Shown here: in pieces, positions 9,681 through 20,846 of the stretch
How positions within the stretch are numbered: the stretch's first letter is position 1
How the letters are laid out: the number at the start of each line of letters is the position of its first letter
From: Marinococcus halophilus
GTDB taxonomy: Bacteria; Bacillota; Bacilli; Bacillales; Marinococcaceae
DNA: 64,000 nt
NCBI RefSeq assembly: GCF_002265875.1
Contig: NZ_NPFA01000002.1
Coordinates: forward strand, 290,647-354,646
Direction: 5' to 3'
The notes under the pieces: model-generated
The model's database searches: none
What the model saw: the letters and a program-made list of their open reading frames with translations, nothing else
What the model was told of the DNA's origin: nothing
Made by a program: the position numbers and the translations under genes

Positions 9681-9740
9681 TGTTAAAATAACCAAAGAGC
9701 TTACAGACGCAGATGTATAAGAGAAAGAGGATGATATAGT

Positions 9741-11453
9741 ATGCGACAACAATTTTTATTCAGTCCCACCCTCCGTGATGTGCCGCAGGGAGCGGACATT
9801 GCAAGCCACCAGCTGATGCTTCGTGCCGGCCTGATCCGTCAGAGCGCAGCCGGGGTATATTCCTACCTTCCGCTTGGCCATAAGGTGTTGCGCAAGATCG
9901 AAAGCATCGTCCGCGAGGAAATGGATGCGGCAAGCGGGCAGGAAGTACTGCTTCCTGCCATGCAGCCGGCAGAGGTATGGCAGGCCTCGGGCCGCTATGA
10001 CAATTACGGGCCGGCGCTGATGCGCTTTAAAGACCGCCACCAGCGGGATTTTGTTCTCGGTCCCACGCATGAAGAAAACATTGCCGCCCTTGTAAAAGAT
10101 GAAATGAATACATACAAACGTATGCCTGCGATTTTGTACCAGATCCAGACCAAATACCGCGACGAAGCGCGCCCGCGCTTCGGAGTGCTTCGTGCCCGCG
10201 AATTTATTATGAAGGACGCGTATTCGTTTGATACCTCCTACGAAGCGCAGAACGAAAGCTACTGGGCCATGTATCGCGCCTACGAGCGGATTTTTACCCG
10301 GCTGGGACTGAATTACCGGGCCGTCCAGGCCGATGCCGGAGCGATGGGTGGTCAGGGCGAGACCCACGAATTCACTGTGCTTTCCGACGTTGGGGAAGAC
10401 ACCATCGTGTATTCTGACGAGAGCGATTTTGCGGCTAATATTGAAATAGCTGCCATCCCGGACACCGTGTCAAAGCCGGAGCCGGTCGCTGAAGAAATGA
10501 CCATGGTTGATACACCGAAGGAACGAACTATCGAAGAAGTGGCTGCAAAACTTGGCATCAGGCATGAGCAGTGCCTGAAAACGGTGGCGTTTGATGCAGA
10601 CGGCCGCCTGGTAGCCGTGCTTATGCGCGGTGATCATGACGTCAACGAAGTGAAGGTCGCAAACGCCCTGGGAGCTGAAGTGCTTGAGCCGGCATCCGCC
10701 GGGCAAATTGAAGAAGCGTTCGGGGCAGAACCCGGGTTTATCGGTCCTGCCGGCCTTTCCGGAGACGTGGAGGTGCTTGCTGATTACGCGGTCCGCGGCA
10801 TGGCAGGCGCGGTATGCGGAGCTAACGAAAACGGGAGGCACTACCAGAATGCGGTGCCGGAAAAAGACTTTCCGGTAGGAGAGTACGCTGATCTGCGTTT
10901 CATCCAGGAAGGCGAGCCATCCCCGGACGGCCGGGGGACTGTCCGTTTCGCCAAAGGTATAGAGGTCGGGCACGTCTTCAAGCTTGGCACGAAGTATAGC
11001 GAAGCCCTCGGAGCCACATTTTTGGATGAAAACGGAAAAGCCCGCCCGATCATTATGGGCAGCTACGGCGTCGGTGTGAGCCGGACGATTGCTGCTGTCA
11101 TTGAGCAGAATCATGACGAGAGCGGCATCTGCTGGCCGAAAGCAGCTGCCCCGTTTGACCTGCATCTGCTTGTGATCAATCCGAAGCAGGAGGACCAGCA
11201 GCAGCTCGGGGAAGAGCTGTATGACAGCCTTCAGAAAAGCGGCTGGTCCGTACTGCTCGATGACCGGAGGGAGCGGCCGGGAGTGAAGTTTAAGGATGCT
11301 GATCTTTACGGCCTTCCGGTCCGTATTGCTTCCGGTAAAAAAGCAGGAGAGCAGATTGTGGAAGTAAAAGCCCGAACTGCCGAAGAAAACGTGGAAGTCG
11401 CTGTCAGCGACCTGCCGCAGTATTTAGAGAAGCTGTGGGCTGAAATCCATTAA
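9741..11453 (+). CDS. proS: Prolyl-tRNA synthetase, bacterial type with editing domain
   Basis: 570 residues. It charges tRNA-Pro and its inserted domain hydrolyses mischarged alanyl-tRNA. Class II motif 2 is visible in YRDEARPRFGVLRAREFIMKD (quoted around its FGVLRAREF core). Motif 3 is GSYGVGVSRTIAAVIEQ. The editing insertion covers about residues 220-390 and includes KTVAFDADGRLVAVLMRGDH. The anticodon-binding domain forms the last 100 residues. GAAAGAGG precedes the ATG. The leader is too short to carry a T-box. Confidence 0.98.
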   Translation: MRQQFLFSPTLRDVPQGADIASHQLMLRAGLIRQSAAGVYSYLPLGHKVLRKIESIVREEMDAASGQEVLLPAMQPAEVWQASGRYDNYGPALMRFKDRHQRDFVLGPTHEENIAALVKDEMNTYKRMPAILYQIQTKYRDEARPRFGVLRAREFIMKDAYSFDTSYEAQNESYWAMYRAYERIFTRLGLNYRAVQADAGAMGGQGETHEFTVLSDVGEDTIVYSDESDFAANIEIAAIPDTVSKPEPVAEEMTMVDTPKERTIEEVAAKLGIRHEQCLKTVAFDADGRLVAVLMRGDHDVNEVKVANALGAEVLEPASAGQIEEAFGAEPGFIGPAGLSGDVEVLADYAVRGMAGAVCGANENGRHYQNAVPEKDFPVGEYADLRFIQEGEPSPDGRGTVRFAKGIEVGHVFKLGTKYSEALGATFLDENGKARPIIMGSYGVGVSRTIAAVIEQNHDESGICWPKAAAPFDLHLLVINPKQEDQQQLGEELYDSLQKSGWSVLLDDRRERPGVKFKDADLYGLPVRIASGKKAGEQIVEVKARTAEENVEVAVSDLPQYLEKLWAEIH

Positions 11454-11480
11454 CCCTTTCTGGATGCTCCAGGAGGGGTT
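11452..11480 (+). terminator. Hairpin at the proS stop
   Basis: A 12-bp fully paired stem (11452-11463 with 11469-11480) around the loop ATGCT begins inside the proS stop codon. The following tract is TTCCCTCTT, so the U run is poor; it may work with a factor or protect the 3' end. Confidence 0.6.
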
Positions 11481-11560
11481 TCCCTCTTCCCTGTGCCTGC
11501 CGAAGATGAATTTTTTTGATAAAATAGATGATAAAAGAACGAAAAAGTGAGGCGAGAAAC

Positions 11561-14500
11561 GTGCAGACCGACCGTCACATCCAGCAGGAACGTTTTGAGT
11601 TGCTACTTGAGCAGATTGGCATGCCGGAAGAAGAAACCAACCGTTATTTTACCGAAGGCCGCCTCGAAAAGCTTGTTATTCATAAAGAACAGAAGCAGTG
11701 GCATTTCCATCTGACGCTTGCAGCACCGCTTCCGTTCACGGTGTACGCACTGCTGAAGGAGAAGCTGCAGTCCGCGTTTGAAAGCATCGCAGCTGTTGAT
11801 TTCACGCTTCATTACGAGGAAGGCACAACCGTGCCTGTGGACGCCGTCCCTGATTACTGGCCGCTTATAATGCAGAAGCTCGAACAGTATGATCCTCATC
11901 TGCGAATGAGGCTGAACGGGGGAGCGCCGTTTTTGCGGGAAGGCGAGCTGATTTTCCCGTGCAAAAGCGACATCGAAATGAATTCGCTCGGGCCGAAGCT
12001 GCAGCAGGCGATGAATGATGTCCTGCCGCTGTTCGGCCTGCCGGCTGCCGCGTTCACCATGGAAGCCAAAACGAGCGATGAAGAAAAGGAACAGTTTGAA
12101 GAAAAGAAAAAGCAAGAAGAGCATTCGAAAGTAATAGAAGCAATGATGGAACGAAAGAAAAAAGAATCCGAAGCCGACTCCAAGCGAGCCTCCCAGTCGA
12201 TTCAGATCGGCTACCCGATCAAAGACGAAGCAGTGCCGCTGAAGGATATCCGCGAGGAAGAACGCCGCGTGACCGTAGAGGGCTACATTTTCGAAGCAGA
12301 AACGAAGGAGCTCCGCAGCGGGCGGACGCTGTTAACGTTTAAAATTACCGACTACACAGATTCGATAATGATCAAAATGTTTTCCAAGGATAAAGAACAG
12401 GTGCCGCTGCTCGAAGCCGTGCAAAAGGGCATCTGGGTAAAGGCCCGTGGCGGCGTGCAGGACGATACATTCGTCCGTGACCTGGTGATGATCGCAAACG
12501 ATGTCATCCAGGTGCAGGGAGCGTCCAAAACCGATGATGCCGAAGAAAAGCGTGTCGAGCTGCACGCCCACACGAACATGAGCCAGATGGATGCGACCGT
12601 TTCTGCCGGGGAATACGTGGCCCGGGCAGCCGAATGGGGGCACCCGGCGGTCGCAATTACGGACCACGGTGTCGTGCAGTCGTTTCCGGAAGCATACAAT
12701 GCCGGCAAAAAGCACGATATTAAAGTGCTGTACGGCATGGAGGCGAACCTTGTGGATGACGGCGTTCCGATCGCTTACAACGAGGCGGATGTGGATCTTG
12801 AAACAGGGACCTATGTCGTTTTTGACGTGGAAACAACCGGTCTGTCGGTCGTGTACGATTCCATCATCGAACTCGCAGCGGTTAAAGTAAAAGACGGCGA
12901 GATTATCGACCGGTTTGAACGCTTTTCAAATCCGCATGAAAAACTGACCGATACCATTATTAACCTCACCGGCATCACAGACGATATGCTCGTCGACGCC
13001 CCGGAGATCGAGCCGGTACTGGAAGACTTCCACGCCTTTTCCAAGGACTCGGTGCTTGTTGCCCATAACGCAAGCTTTGATATGGGATTTCTCCGGGAGG
13101 GATACAAAAAAATTGGTAAAACGGCAGATATGCCGGTGATTGATACGCTCGAATTCGGCCGCTTTTTGTATCCGAATTTAAAAAACCACCGGCTGAATAC
13201 GCTTTGTAAAACGTTTGATATTGAACTCGTAAGCCATCACCGGGCGATTTACGATGCGGAAGCAACCGGTTATCTGCTTTGGAAAATGGTAAAGGATGCG
13301 CTCGCCCAGGACATTACCAACCATAAACAGCTCAATGATAACATGGGCCAGTCCGGCTTTCACCGCCTGCGTCCGTCGCACTGCACTCTGATCGCCCAGA
13401 CGCAGGAAGGGCTGAAGAATCTGTATCACCTCGTTACGCTGTCGCATCTGGAGTATTTTTTCCGGACGCCCCGGATCCCGCGTTCGAAGCTGCAGAAGTA
13501 CCGCGAAGGCATACTCGTCGGCTCGGCGTGTGACAAAGGCGAAGTGTTTGAAACGATGATGCAGAAGTCGGAGGACGAAGCGAAAAAAGCCGCTGAATTT
13601 TACGATTATCTCGAGGTACAGCCGCCGGAAAACTATGCGCATCTCGTGGAAAAGGAGCTTCTGAAAAGCTACGATGACGTTAGGGATGTGATTCAGAAAA
13701 TTATCCGCACCGGGGATGAACTGAATCTTCCGGTCGTTGCCACCGGCAACGCCCACTATATGGATGAGCACGACTACAGCTACCGGCAGATCCTGATTGC
13801 ATCGCAGGGCGGGGCGAACCCGCTGAACAACCAGACACTTCCGCAGGTGCACTTCCGTACGACCGGGGAAATGCTTTCCTGCTTTGATTTTCTCGATGAC
13901 CGCACGGCAGAAAGGATTGTGGTAGAAAACACACGGGCGATCGCTGACCAGGTGGAGACGATTCATCCGGTGCCAAGCGACCTGTATACACCAAACATCG
14001 AAGGCTCGGACAAGGAAATACGCGAAATGTGCTACCGCCGGGCGGAAAGCATCTACGGCTCGCCAATACCGGAGCTTGTGAAAACCAGGCTCGATAAAGA
14101 GCTCGACAGTATTATCGGTAACGGCTTTGACGTTATCTACCTGATTTCGCAGAAGCTCGTAAAAAAATCCCTCGAAGACGGCTATCTGGTCGGCTCCCGG
14201 GGCTCGGTCGGTTCGTCGTTTGTTGCCACGATGACAGAAATTACCGAAGTGAACCCGCTGCCCCCGCATTATGTTTGTCCGGAATGCAAGCAATCGACGT
14301 TTTTTGATGACGGCTCGGTCGGCTCCGGCTTTGACCTGCCGGACAAGCAATGTGACAGCTGCGGCGTGGATATGATTAAAGACGGGCATGACATCCCGTT
14401 TGAAACCTTCCTCGGGTTTAAAGGTGATAAAGTTCCCGATATTGATTTGAACTTCTCCGGTGACTACCAGCCGCGGGCCCATAATTACACGAAAGAACTA

Positions 14501-15856
14501 TTCGGCGAGGAGAAAGTCTACCGGGCAGGTACAATCGGAACCGTGGCGGACAAAACAGCGTACGGGTTCGTGAAAGGCTATCAGAGCGACCACGAGCTGC
14601 ATCTGCGCGGAGCGGAAATCGACCGGCTGGTCAGTGGATGTACGGGCGTCAAACGGACGACCGGCCAGCACCCGGGCGGGATTATCGTCGTCCCGGATGA
14701 GTATGACATCCACGACTTCTGTCCAATCCAGTTTCCGGCGGACGACAAAACGTCGGAATGGAAAACGACGCACTTTGACTTTCATTCCATTCACGACAAC
14801 CTGCTGAAGCTTGATATACTCGGCCACGATGATCCGACAGTTATACGCATGCTGCAGGATTTAAGCGGCATTGACCCACAGACCATTCCGACCGACGATG
14901 CGGAAGTGATGAAAATCTTCGGCGGTCCGGAAGTACTCGGCGTCACGCCGGAGCAGATTAATTGTAAAACAGGCACGTACGGCATACCGGAGTTTGGCAC
15001 CCGTTTTGTGCGGCAGATGCTTGAAGACACGAAGCCGTCGACGTTTTCCGAGCTGGTTCAGATTTCGGGTCTGTCGCACGGCGCGGACGTATGGGTCGGC
15101 AACGCCCAGGAACTGATCCAGAACGGCACGTGTGAGCTGAAGGACGTGATCGGCTGCCGGGACGACATTATGGTGTATTTGATTTATAAAGGCATCGAAC
15201 ACTCGCTCGCCTTTAAAATTATGGAATTTGTCCGTAAAGGACGCGGCCTTGACCCGGAATGGATCGAAGAAATGAAAAATCACGGCGTGCCGGAGTGGTA
15301 CATTCAGTCCTGCCTGAAGATCAAGTACATGTTCCCGAAAGCGCACGCCACCGCCTATGTGCTGATGGCGGTCCGGATCGCCTACTTTAAAGTGCACCAC
15401 CCGATACTGTTCTATGCAGCGTATTTTACGGTGCGGGCGGACGACTTTGATCTGCCGACCATGATTAACGGAAGCACCTCCATCCGCGCGAAGCTTGATG
15501 AAATTCAGGCTAAGGGCTTTGACGCCTCGCCAAAGGAAAAAAGCCTGGTGACGGTGCTCGAGCTCGCGCTTGAAATGACCGAGCGGGGCTATCGTTTCCA
15601 AAAGGTGGATCTGTACCGTTCGGAGGCGAGCGAATTTGTCGTCGACGGCGACCAGTTGATCCCGCCGTTTAACGCTTTGGAAGGAGTGGGCACCAACGCC
15701 GCGGTTAATATTGTGAAAGCCCGCGCTGACGGTGAATTCTTGTCCAAGGAAGATCTGCAGCAGCGCAGCAAGGCAACCAAAACGGTGATCGAGCATCTTG
15801 ATCTGCACGGATGCCTCGGCGGGCTGCCCGACACGAACCAACTTTCCTTGTTCTAA
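11561..15856 (+). CDS. polC: DNA polymerase III alpha subunit, PolC type
   Basis: 1431 residues, close to the 1437 of B. subtilis. PolC is the replicative polymerase with built-in proofreading. In order: N-terminal domain; OB fold near 230-320; PHP domain from about 333 ([13 protein letters not shown]); the inserted DnaQ-like exonuclease from about 419 ([11 protein letters not shown]) to 570; a zinc finger near 905 (CPEC and CDSC); and the palm active site near 960 ([11 protein letters not shown]). GTG start chosen at 11561 because GTGAGG lies 8 bases upstream. The ATG at 11528 has no binding site and overlaps a possible minus-10 element. Confidence 0.97.
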   Translation: MQTDRHIQQERFELLLEQIGMPEEETNRYFTEGRLEKLVIHKEQKQWHFHLTLAAPLPFTVYALLKEKLQSAFESIAAVDFTLHYEEGTTVPVDAVPDYWPLIMQKLEQYDPHLRMRLNGGAPFLREGELIFPCKSDIEMNSLGPKLQQAMNDVLPLFGLPAAAFTMEAKTSDEEKEQFEEKKKQEEHSKVIEAMMERKKKESEADSKRASQSIQIGYPIKDEAVPLKDIREEERRVTVEGYIFEAETKELRSGRTLLTFKITDYTDSIMIKMFSKDKEQVPLLEAVQKGIWVKARGGVQDDTFVRDLVMIANDVIQVQGASKTDDAEEKRVELHAHTNMSQMDATVSAGEYVARAAEWGHPAVAITDHGVVQSFPEAYNAGKKHDIKVLYGMEANLVDDGVPIAYNEADVDLETGTYVVFDVETTGLSVVYDSIIELAAVKVKDGEIIDRFERFSNPHEKLTDTIINLTGITDDMLVDAPEIEPVLEDFHAFSKDSVLVAHNASFDMGFLREGYKKIGKTADMPVIDTLEFGRFLYPNLKNHRLNTLCKTFDIELVSHHRAIYDAEATGYLLWKMVKDALAQDITNHKQLNDNMGQSGFHRLRPSHCTLIAQTQEGLKNLYHLVTLSHLEYFFRTPRIPRSKLQKYREGILVGSACDKGEVFETMMQKSEDEAKKAAEFYDYLEVQPPENYAHLVEKELLKSYDDVRDVIQKIIRTGDELNLPVVATGNAHYMDEHDYSYRQILIASQGGANPLNNQTLPQVHFRTTGEMLSCFDFLDDRTAERIVVENTRAIADQVETIHPVPSDLYTPNIEGSDKEIREMCYRRAESIYGSPIPELVKTRLDKELDSIIGNGFDVIYLISQKLVKKSLEDGYLVGSRGSVGSSFVATMTEITEVNPLPPHYVCPECKQSTFFDDGSVGSGFDLPDKQCDSCGVDMIKDGHDIPFETFLGFKGDKVPDIDLNFSGDYQPRAHNYTKELFGEEKVYRAGTIGTVADKTAYGFVKGYQSDHELHLRGAEIDRLVSGCTGVKRTTGQHPGGIIVVPDEYDIHDFCPIQFPADDKTSEWKTTHFDFHSIHDNLLKLDILGHDDPTVIRMLQDLSGIDPQTIPTDDAEVMKIFGGPEVLGVTPEQINCKTGTYGIPEFGTRFVRQMLEDTKPSTFSELVQISGLSHGADVWVGNAQELIQNGTCELKDVIGCRDDIMVYLIYKGIEHSLAFKIMEFVRKGRGLDPEWIEEMKNHGVPEWYIQSCLKIKYMFPKAHATAYVLMAVRIAYFKVHHPILFYAAYFTVRADDFDLPTMINGSTSIRAKLDEIQAKGFDASPKEKSLVTVLELALEMTERGYRFQKVDLYRSEASEFVVDGDQLIPPFNALEGVGTNAAVNIVKARADGEFLSKEDLQQRSKATKTVIEHLDLHGCLGGLPDTNQLSLF

Positions 15857-15869
15857 ACAGCGGGGAGAC

Positions 15870-15898
15870 TTGCGGAATTGCGCGAAACGTGCTATGAT
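15870..15898 (+). promoter_or_regulatory. Sigma-A promoter between polC and rimP
   Basis: TTGCGG (15870-15875), a 17-base spacer, then TATGAT (15893-15898). Likely drives the rimP-nusA-infB operon, but a strong hairpin follows only about 25 bases after the expected start site. Confidence 0.6.
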
Positions 15899-15929
15899 AA
15901 TGGGCAGTGAGAGGTATATCGAGACGGCG

Positions 15930-15956
15930 AAAGAGTGGGTAAACACCCACTCTTTC
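15930..15956 (+). terminator. Hairpin between polC and rimP
   Basis: AAAGAGTGGGT pairs perfectly with ACCCACTCTTT around AAAC. The U run is only the end of the stem (CTCTTTC). It can end polC transcripts, and also attenuate transcripts from the promoter at 15870. Confidence 0.65.
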
Positions 15957-16045
15957 ATTTATGGTTGAAGCTTTCTGCATAAAATAAACTATATACTATC
16001 ATTGGAAGAAATGAAGATGATGACAAAGCAGCAGGGAGGTACGTA

Positions 16046-16516
16046 ATGAAAGAAAGTATTAAAGACATTGCAGCACGCCTGGCACGGCCGATTGCTGAAG
16101 AACTGGACCTGGAACTGGTGGATACAGAGTATAAAAAAGAAGGAAAAAATTGGTACCTTCGGGTGTTTGTGGACAGTCCCTCCGGTGTGCATCTTGAGGA
16201 CTGCGGACGGGTGAGCGAACGACTGAGTGAACAGCTCGACGACCTGGACCCGGTTCAGGAAGCTTATTATCTGGAAGTTTCTTCGCCGGGCGCGGAGCGT
16301 CCACTGAACAACGAAGCAGACATCCGCCGTTCAGTCGGAAAAAACGTGTACGTGACCACGTATGAACCCGTTGAAGGGGAAAAAGCGTTCGAAGGAAAGC
16401 TGAGTGACTTCAAAGACGGAGAGCTTTTGATTTTCACCAAACAGAAACAGAAGGAACGCACGGTTCATGTACCATACAGTAAAGTAGCTAAAGCAAGGCT
16501 CGCTATCATTTTTTAA
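16046..16516 (+). CDS. rimP: Ribosome maturation factor RimP
   Basis: 156 residues, the family length. RimP helps mature the 30S subunit around S12. The N-terminal domain contains ELDLELVDTEYKKEGKNWYLR and the core ISPGAERPL-type segment appears here as EVSSPGAERPLNNEADI. The C-terminal SH3-like domain has KAFEGKLSDF. GCAGGGAGGTACGTA precedes the ATG. It opens the nusA operon, as in most bacteria. Confidence 0.96.
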   Translation: MKESIKDIAARLARPIAEELDLELVDTEYKKEGKNWYLRVFVDSPSGVHLEDCGRVSERLSEQLDDLDPVQEAYYLEVSSPGAERPLNNEADIRRSVGKNVYVTTYEPVEGEKAFEGKLSDFKDGELLIFTKQKQKERTVHVPYSKVAKARLAIIF

Positions 16517-16556
16517 CGGTGCGGCGGGCATCGAGAAAAAGGAGGATCTTAATTCC

Positions 16557-17672
16557 ATGAATGCAGACTTTATGGAAGCATTGGACGTACTGGAAAAAGA
16601 CAAAGGAATCGATAAAGAAATAGTGCTTGAAGCGATCGAAGCCGCGTTGATTTCCGCCTACAAGCGAAACTTCAACCAGGCACAGAACGTCCGGGTGGAT
16701 GTCAATCGTGACACCGGATCGATTCAGGTATTTGCCCGCAAAGAAGTAGTCGAAGAGGTATTCGATCCGCGGCTTGAAATCTCCCAGGAGGAAGCGCAGG
16801 CTATCAGCCCGTCGTACGAGCTTGACGACGTAGTGGAAATGGAAGTCACTCCGAAGAACTTCGGGCGTATTGCAGCCCAGACGGCAAAGCAGGTCGTGAC
16901 CCAGCGCGTGCGTGAAGCAGAGCGCGGCATTATTTATTCTGATTTTATCGACCGCGAAGAAGATATTATGACCGGCATTGTGCAGCGCCAGGACCACCGC
17001 TTTATCTACGTGGATCTCGGAAAAGTAGAAGCTCTGCTGCCCCAGAGCGAACAGATGCAAAATGAAACGTACAACCATAATGACCGCCTGAAAGCGTACA
17101 TCACGAAAGTGGAAAAAACGACCAAAGGTCCGCAGATTGTTATCTCCCGTACGCACCCGGGCTTATTGAAGCGGCTGTTTGAGCTTGAAGTACCGGAAAT
17201 TTACGACGGTACAGTAGAGATCATTTCAGTGGCACGGGAAGCAGGCGACCGCTCGAAAATTTCGGTGTTTGCGGATGATCCGGAAGTGGATCCGGTCGGC
17301 TCCTGCGTAGGGCCGAACGGCCAGCGCGTCCAGACCATCGTCAAAGAGCTGAAGGGTGAAAAAATTGACATCGTGCAATGGTCGGAAAATCCGGTGGAAT
17401 ATGTGGCGAATTCCCTAAGCCCGGCGAAAGCCCTGGATGTGCAGGTAAATGAAGAAGAAAAAAGCACGCTCGTCGTAGTGCCGGACTACCAGCTGTCTCT
17501 TGCTATTGGCAAGCGCGGGCAGAACGCCCGTCTGGCCGCCAAGCTTACCGGCTGGAAAATCGATATTAAAAGTGAAACTGAAGCTGAAGAGCTTGGTATT
17601 TTCTCCCCGGAGGATGCCGAAGAAATTCCGGTAACGAGCACAAGCATTGATTTAGACACAGAAGATTTGTAA
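16557..17672 (+). CDS. nusA: Transcription termination/antitermination factor NusA
   Basis: 371 residues, identical in length to B. subtilis NusA and without the extra C-terminal acidic repeats of proteobacteria. An N-terminal RNA-polymerase-binding domain covers about 1-125. The S1 domain is near 135-200 ([23 protein letters not shown], core quoted in part). Two KH domains run from about 230 to 345, including [19 protein letters not shown] and [20 protein letters not shown]. NusA modulates pausing and intrinsic termination. AAAAGGAGG precedes the ATG. Confidence 0.98.
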   Translation: MNADFMEALDVLEKDKGIDKEIVLEAIEAALISAYKRNFNQAQNVRVDVNRDTGSIQVFARKEVVEEVFDPRLEISQEEAQAISPSYELDDVVEMEVTPKNFGRIAAQTAKQVVTQRVREAERGIIYSDFIDREEDIMTGIVQRQDHRFIYVDLGKVEALLPQSEQMQNETYNHNDRLKAYITKVEKTTKGPQIVISRTHPGLLKRLFELEVPEIYDGTVEIISVAREAGDRSKISVFADDPEVDPVGSCVGPNGQRVQTIVKELKGEKIDIVQWSENPVEYVANSLSPAKALDVQVNEEEKSTLVVVPDYQLSLAIGKRGQNARLAAKLTGWKIDIKSETEAEELGIFSPEDAEEIPVTSTSIDLDTEDL

Positions 17673-17690
17673 AAATGAGGGTGAACGGCT

Positions 17691-17966
17691 ATGGCTAAAA
17701 AAATTCCCATGAGAAAGTGCATCATTACTGGAGAGGAAAAGCCCAAGAAAGAATTGGTGCGAGTCGTTCGGGACCCGGATAACACCGTTTTTGTCGACCG
17801 CTCGGGTAAAAAGAACGGGCGGGGCGCGTATTTAACAGACAGTGATGATGTTTTTTTACAGGCGAAAGCAAAAGATTCGTTGAGCCGCCATTTAAAGGTG
17901 AATATATCGAGCGATGATTACGATCGTCTTATAGAAGAGCGCAGAGGCGTAAAGCATGAACGATAA
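17691..17966 (+). CDS. rnpM: YlxR/RnpM, RNA-binding modulator of RNase P
   Basis: 91 residues. The YlxR family core is visible: [20 protein letters not shown], then [14 protein letters not shown]. Recent work on the Bacillus protein describes it as an RNA-binding modulator of RNase P, hence RnpM; earlier reports describe effects on transcription. It lies between nusA and ylxQ in the standard operon. Its 3' end overlaps ylxQ by 11 bases, so translation is probably coupled. Confidence 0.93.
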   Translation: MAKKIPMRKCIITGEEKPKKELVRVVRDPDNTVFVDRSGKKNGRGAYLTDSDDVFLQAKAKDSLSRHLKVNISSDDYDRLIEERRGVKHER

Positions 17967-18267
17967 AGCATTGTCTTTTCTCGGGCTTGCCGCCCGGGCA
18001 GGAGAGCTGAAAAGCGGTGACGACACCGTTCTTAAAACCGTACAGGCAAAAAAAGCACATCTCGTTATCGTCGCCGGGGATGCTTCGGCCAATACGATTA
18101 AAAAATTCACGGATAAAACGAGCTTTTATTCATGTCCTTTTCGGGTTGCGGGAACAAAAGCCGATCTCGGTGCAGCGATCGGAAAAGAAGCAAGAACCAT
18201 TTTATCCGTCACTGAACGCGGCTTTGCCAAAAAGCTGATAAAATTGATAGATGAAGAAATAAAATGA
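17956..18267 (+). CDS. ylxQ: L7Ae/L30e-family K-turn RNA-binding protein YlxQ
   Basis: 103 residues. The fold is recognisable from FLGLAARAGELKSGDDTVLK and AHLVIVAGDASANTIKKF, which form the K-turn-binding surface of L7Ae-like proteins. B. subtilis has this paralogue in the same place, non-essential and of unclear role. The start overlaps rnpM by 11 bases. Confidence 0.92.
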   Translation: MNDKALSFLGLAARAGELKSGDDTVLKTVQAKKAHLVIVAGDASANTIKKFTDKTSFYSCPFRVAGTKADLGAAIGKEARTILSVTERGFAKKLIKLIDEEIK

Positions 18268-18280
18268 GAAGGACGTGTAG

Positions 18281-18343
18281 ATGGACGAAAAACGAACAAC
18301 ATTCACAAACGATATCTTTGGAAGGAAAGTGATGTCACTATGA
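18281..18343 (+). CDS. Possible 20-codon leader ORF overlapping the infB start
   Basis: ATG at 18281 is preceded by AGAAGGA and followed by 19 further codons to a TGA whose first base is shared with the infB ATG (ATGA overlap). The peptide would read [20 protein letters not shown]. infB has only a distant GGAAGG of its own, so termination here could deliver ribosomes to infB. No family is recognised. It may be chance, but the binding site and exact overlap make it worth recording. Confidence 0.35.
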   Translation: MDEKRTTFTNDIFGRKVMSL

Positions 18344-20205
18344 GTAAAGTGAGAAGCAATAAAACACGAAACACCCAGGGAAACAGAGGCCCAAGCAAGA
18401 AAAAGACCAACCAAAAACGCCCGGGCGGGGGCCGTAAAGAGCAGCAGGCTACTCCTGAAAAAATTACGTTTGCCGGCAGCCTCTCCGTCGGGGAACTGGC
18501 AGAAAAACTGAACAAAGAAAGCTCGGAAGTCATCAAAAAATTAATGAACCTCGGCGTAATGGCGACCATTAATGAAACGCTCGAGGCAGAAACCATTGAA
18601 CTGATCGCCACGGATTACGGCGTAGAGGTGGAGCAGGAAGAAGTGGTGGATGAACTCGATATTGATAACTATGTCGAGCAGGACGACCCGGCAAAGCTGC
18701 AGGAACGCCCGCCGGTAGTAACCATTATGGGTCACGTCGACCACGGGAAGACGACGCTGCTTGACTCCATCCGCCACACAAAAGTCACCTCCGGGGAAGC
18801 GGGCGGCATTACCCAGCATATCGGCGCCTATCAGGTGGAAGAAAATAACAAACTGATCACCTTCCTCGACACGCCCGGTCACGCAGCATTCACGACCATG
18901 CGTGCGCGCGGTGCGGAAGTAACCGACATTACAATTCTAGTCGTCGCAGCCGACGACGGCGTAATGCCTCAGACAAGGGAAGCCATTAACCACGCCAAGG
19001 CGGCTGAGGTGCCGATCATTGTCGCGGTAAACAAGATGGATAAAGAAGGCGCCAACCCCGACCGTGTGATGCAGGAACTCATGGAATTCCAATTAGTGCC
19101 GGAAGCATACGGCGGAGATACAATCTTTGTGAACCTTTCCGCGATCAACGGTGAAGGTATCGACGAACTGCTTGAAATGATCCTGCTCGTGGCCGAAGTG
19201 GAAGACTTCAAAGCAAATCCGGACAAGCGTGCGCGCGGAAGCGTCGTAGAAGCAGAGCTTGATAAAGGGCGCGGGCCGGTGGCTACCCTGCTCGTTCAAA
19301 ACGGTACGCTGCATGTCGGCGAGCCGATTGTCGTCGGCAACGCCTTCGGACGAATCCGGGCGATGGTAGACGATCTTGGCCGCCAGGTGAAAAGCGCGGG
19401 GCCGTCCAAGCCAGTGGAAATTATCGGCCTGAACGATGTGCCGCAGGCAGGCGACCCGTTTGTTGTCTTTGAAGAAGAGAAAAAAGCCCGCCAGATCGCT
19501 GATGCGCGTAAGAGCCGGGCAAAGGATGCCGAGCGTGCACAAACCTCGAAGATCAACCTGGACGATCTGTTCAGCCAGATTCAGGAAAACGACATGAAAG
19601 AAATTAACGTGATCGTTAAAGCGGACGTACAGGGTTCGGTCGAAGCGCTTCGCGGTTCGCTTGAAAAAATAGAAGTGGAAGGCTGCAAAATCAATATCGT
19701 ACACGCCGGCGCCGGCGCGATTGCAGAATCAGACGTCATCCTTGCTTCAGCTTCCAACGCGATCATTATCGGCTTTAACGTCCGTCCCGACGTAAACGCC
19801 AAGCGTACGGCGGATGCAGAAAATGTGGATCTTCGTCTCCACCAGGTTATCTACAATGCGATTGACGAAATTGAGACAGCCATGAAAGGTATGCTCGACC
19901 CGGTCTATGAAGAGCGCGTGCTCGGACAGGTTGAGGTGCGCCAGCTGTTCAAAGTTTCCCGCGTTGGTACCATTGCCGGAAGCTATGTGCTCGAAGGCAA
20001 AATCACCCGGGACTCCAAAGTACGGGTCGTACGAGACGGCGTCGTTATTTTCGACGGCGGCATCAAGGACCTGAAGCGTTATAAAGATGACGCCAAGGAA
20101 GTTGCAGCCGGCTATGAGTGCGGTGTGACCCTCGAAAACTTTAACGACCTTAAGGAAGGCGACATTATGGAGCCGTATATCATGGAGGAAGTTAAACGCA
20201 CATGA
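18340..20205 (+). CDS. infB: Translation initiation factor IF-2, short N-terminus
   Basis: 621 residues against about 716 in B. subtilis. IF-2 is the GTPase that places initiator tRNA and joins subunits. After a basic linker ([19 protein letters not shown]) comes one IF2_N domain ([19 protein letters not shown]). The GTPase domain starts near residue 130 (GHVDHGKTT, then DTPGHAAF and NKMD), followed by beta barrels and the C-terminal fMet-tRNA domain. The first IF2_N domain, normally beginning like MRVYEYAK, is absent, and none of the upstream frames encodes it. Start taken at the only in-frame ATG after the upstream stop. Confidence 0.95.
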   Translation: MSKVRSNKTRNTQGNRGPSKKKTNQKRPGGGRKEQQATPEKITFAGSLSVGELAEKLNKESSEVIKKLMNLGVMATINETLEAETIELIATDYGVEVEQEEVVDELDIDNYVEQDDPAKLQERPPVVTIMGHVDHGKTTLLDSIRHTKVTSGEAGGITQHIGAYQVEENNKLITFLDTPGHAAFTTMRARGAEVTDITILVVAADDGVMPQTREAINHAKAAEVPIIVAVNKMDKEGANPDRVMQELMEFQLVPEAYGGDTIFVNLSAINGEGIDELLEMILLVAEVEDFKANPDKRARGSVVEAELDKGRGPVATLLVQNGTLHVGEPIVVGNAFGRIRAMVDDLGRQVKSAGPSKPVEIIGLNDVPQAGDPFVVFEEEKKARQIADARKSRAKDAERAQTSKINLDDLFSQIQENDMKEINVIVKADVQGSVEALRGSLEKIEVEGCKINIVHAGAGAIAESDVILASASNAIIIGFNVRPDVNAKRTADAENVDLRLHQVIYNAIDEIETAMKGMLDPVYEERVLGQVEVRQLFKVSRVGTIAGSYVLEGKITRDSKVRVVRDGVVIFDGGIKDLKRYKDDAKEVAAGYECGVTLENFNDLKEGDIMEPYIMEEVKRT

Positions 20206-20477
20206 TCGGTGTAGTCCATGTAGAGTGCATGCTTTATGAAGCGAGTCATTTAAAGCAGAAGCGGGCGGTGCTTCAGAGCGTGAAAACGAAGCTGAAGCAG
20301 CGGAACCTCTCCGTGGCAGAAACGGATTATCAGGAGCTTTGGCAGCGGGCAGCTCTTTCGATTGTCAACGTGCATAACGAAAAGGCAGGGGCGGAAAAAG
20401 AGCTGCAGCGTGCCATTCATATGATTGAAAGTTATACGGAATGGGAAATAACCTCCGTACACTATGAATGGTTATAG
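20202..20477 (+). CDS. ylxP: YlxP, DUF503 family
   Basis: 91 residues. The DUF503 pattern is clear: [24 protein letters not shown], then [13 protein letters not shown] [17 protein letters not shown]. The fold is a small ferredoxin-like domain. Function is not established; conservation between infB and rbfA suggests ribosome biogenesis. ATGA overlap with infB at the start, and its end overlaps the leader of rbfA. Confidence 0.9.
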   Translation: MIGVVHVECMLYEASHLKQKRAVLQSVKTKLKQRNLSVAETDYQELWQRAALSIVNVHNEKAGAEKELQRAIHMIESYTEWEITSVHYEWL

Positions 20478-20488
20478 GAGGAACAGTT

Positions 20489-20839
20489 ATGGCTAATATA
20501 CGTGCTCAGCGTGTAGGAGAGCAGATTAAAAAAGAAGTCTCGGATATTTTTGCGCGCGGAATCAAGGACCCGCGGGTGCAGTTTGTGACGGTGACTGACG
20601 TGGAAGTGACCGGAGATCTGCAGCAGGCAACGATCTTTGTCACCGTTCTCGGAGAAGAAAAAGACAAAGAGGAAGCGTTTCAGGGCCTTGAAAAAGCCCG
20701 GGGATTCATCCGCAGTGAAATCGGAAAACGAATTCAGCTTCGCAAAACACCGGAAATCTTCTTTTCTTTCGATGAATCGATTGAATACGGCAACCGTATT
20801 GAATCGCTGCTGCGCGATTTAAATGAACGGGAAAAGTAG
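20489..20839 (+). CDS. rbfA: Ribosome-binding factor A
   Basis: 116 residues from the ATG at 20489, placed 7 bases after AGGAGG. An upstream in-frame ATG at 20468 lacks a binding site and does not fit the family N-terminus. RbfA is a KH-like protein needed for late 30S maturation and cold adaptation. Conserved parts are [34 protein letters not shown] and RLRKTPEI-type [19 protein letters not shown]. Last gene before a terminator. Confidence 0.96.
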   Translation: MANIRAQRVGEQIKKEVSDIFARGIKDPRVQFVTVTDVEVTGDLQQATIFVTVLGEEKDKEEAFQGLEKARGFIRSEIGKRIQLRKTPEIFFSFDESIEYGNRIESLLRDLNEREK

Positions 20840-20846
20840 AAGACAG

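Noticed and set aside
9681..9740. T-box leader before proS
   Set aside because: The gap between the rasP terminator and proS is about 60 bases, too short for a T-box, and no T-box consensus is seen.
13178..14482. 434-codon minus-strand frame opposite polC
   Set aside because: Shadow of a strongly conserved + strand gene in GC-biased DNA; no start signals.
18268..18339. Frameshifted first domain of IF-2
   Set aside because: None of the frames upstream of the ATG encodes anything like the missing domain, so a simple frameshift is not the cause.
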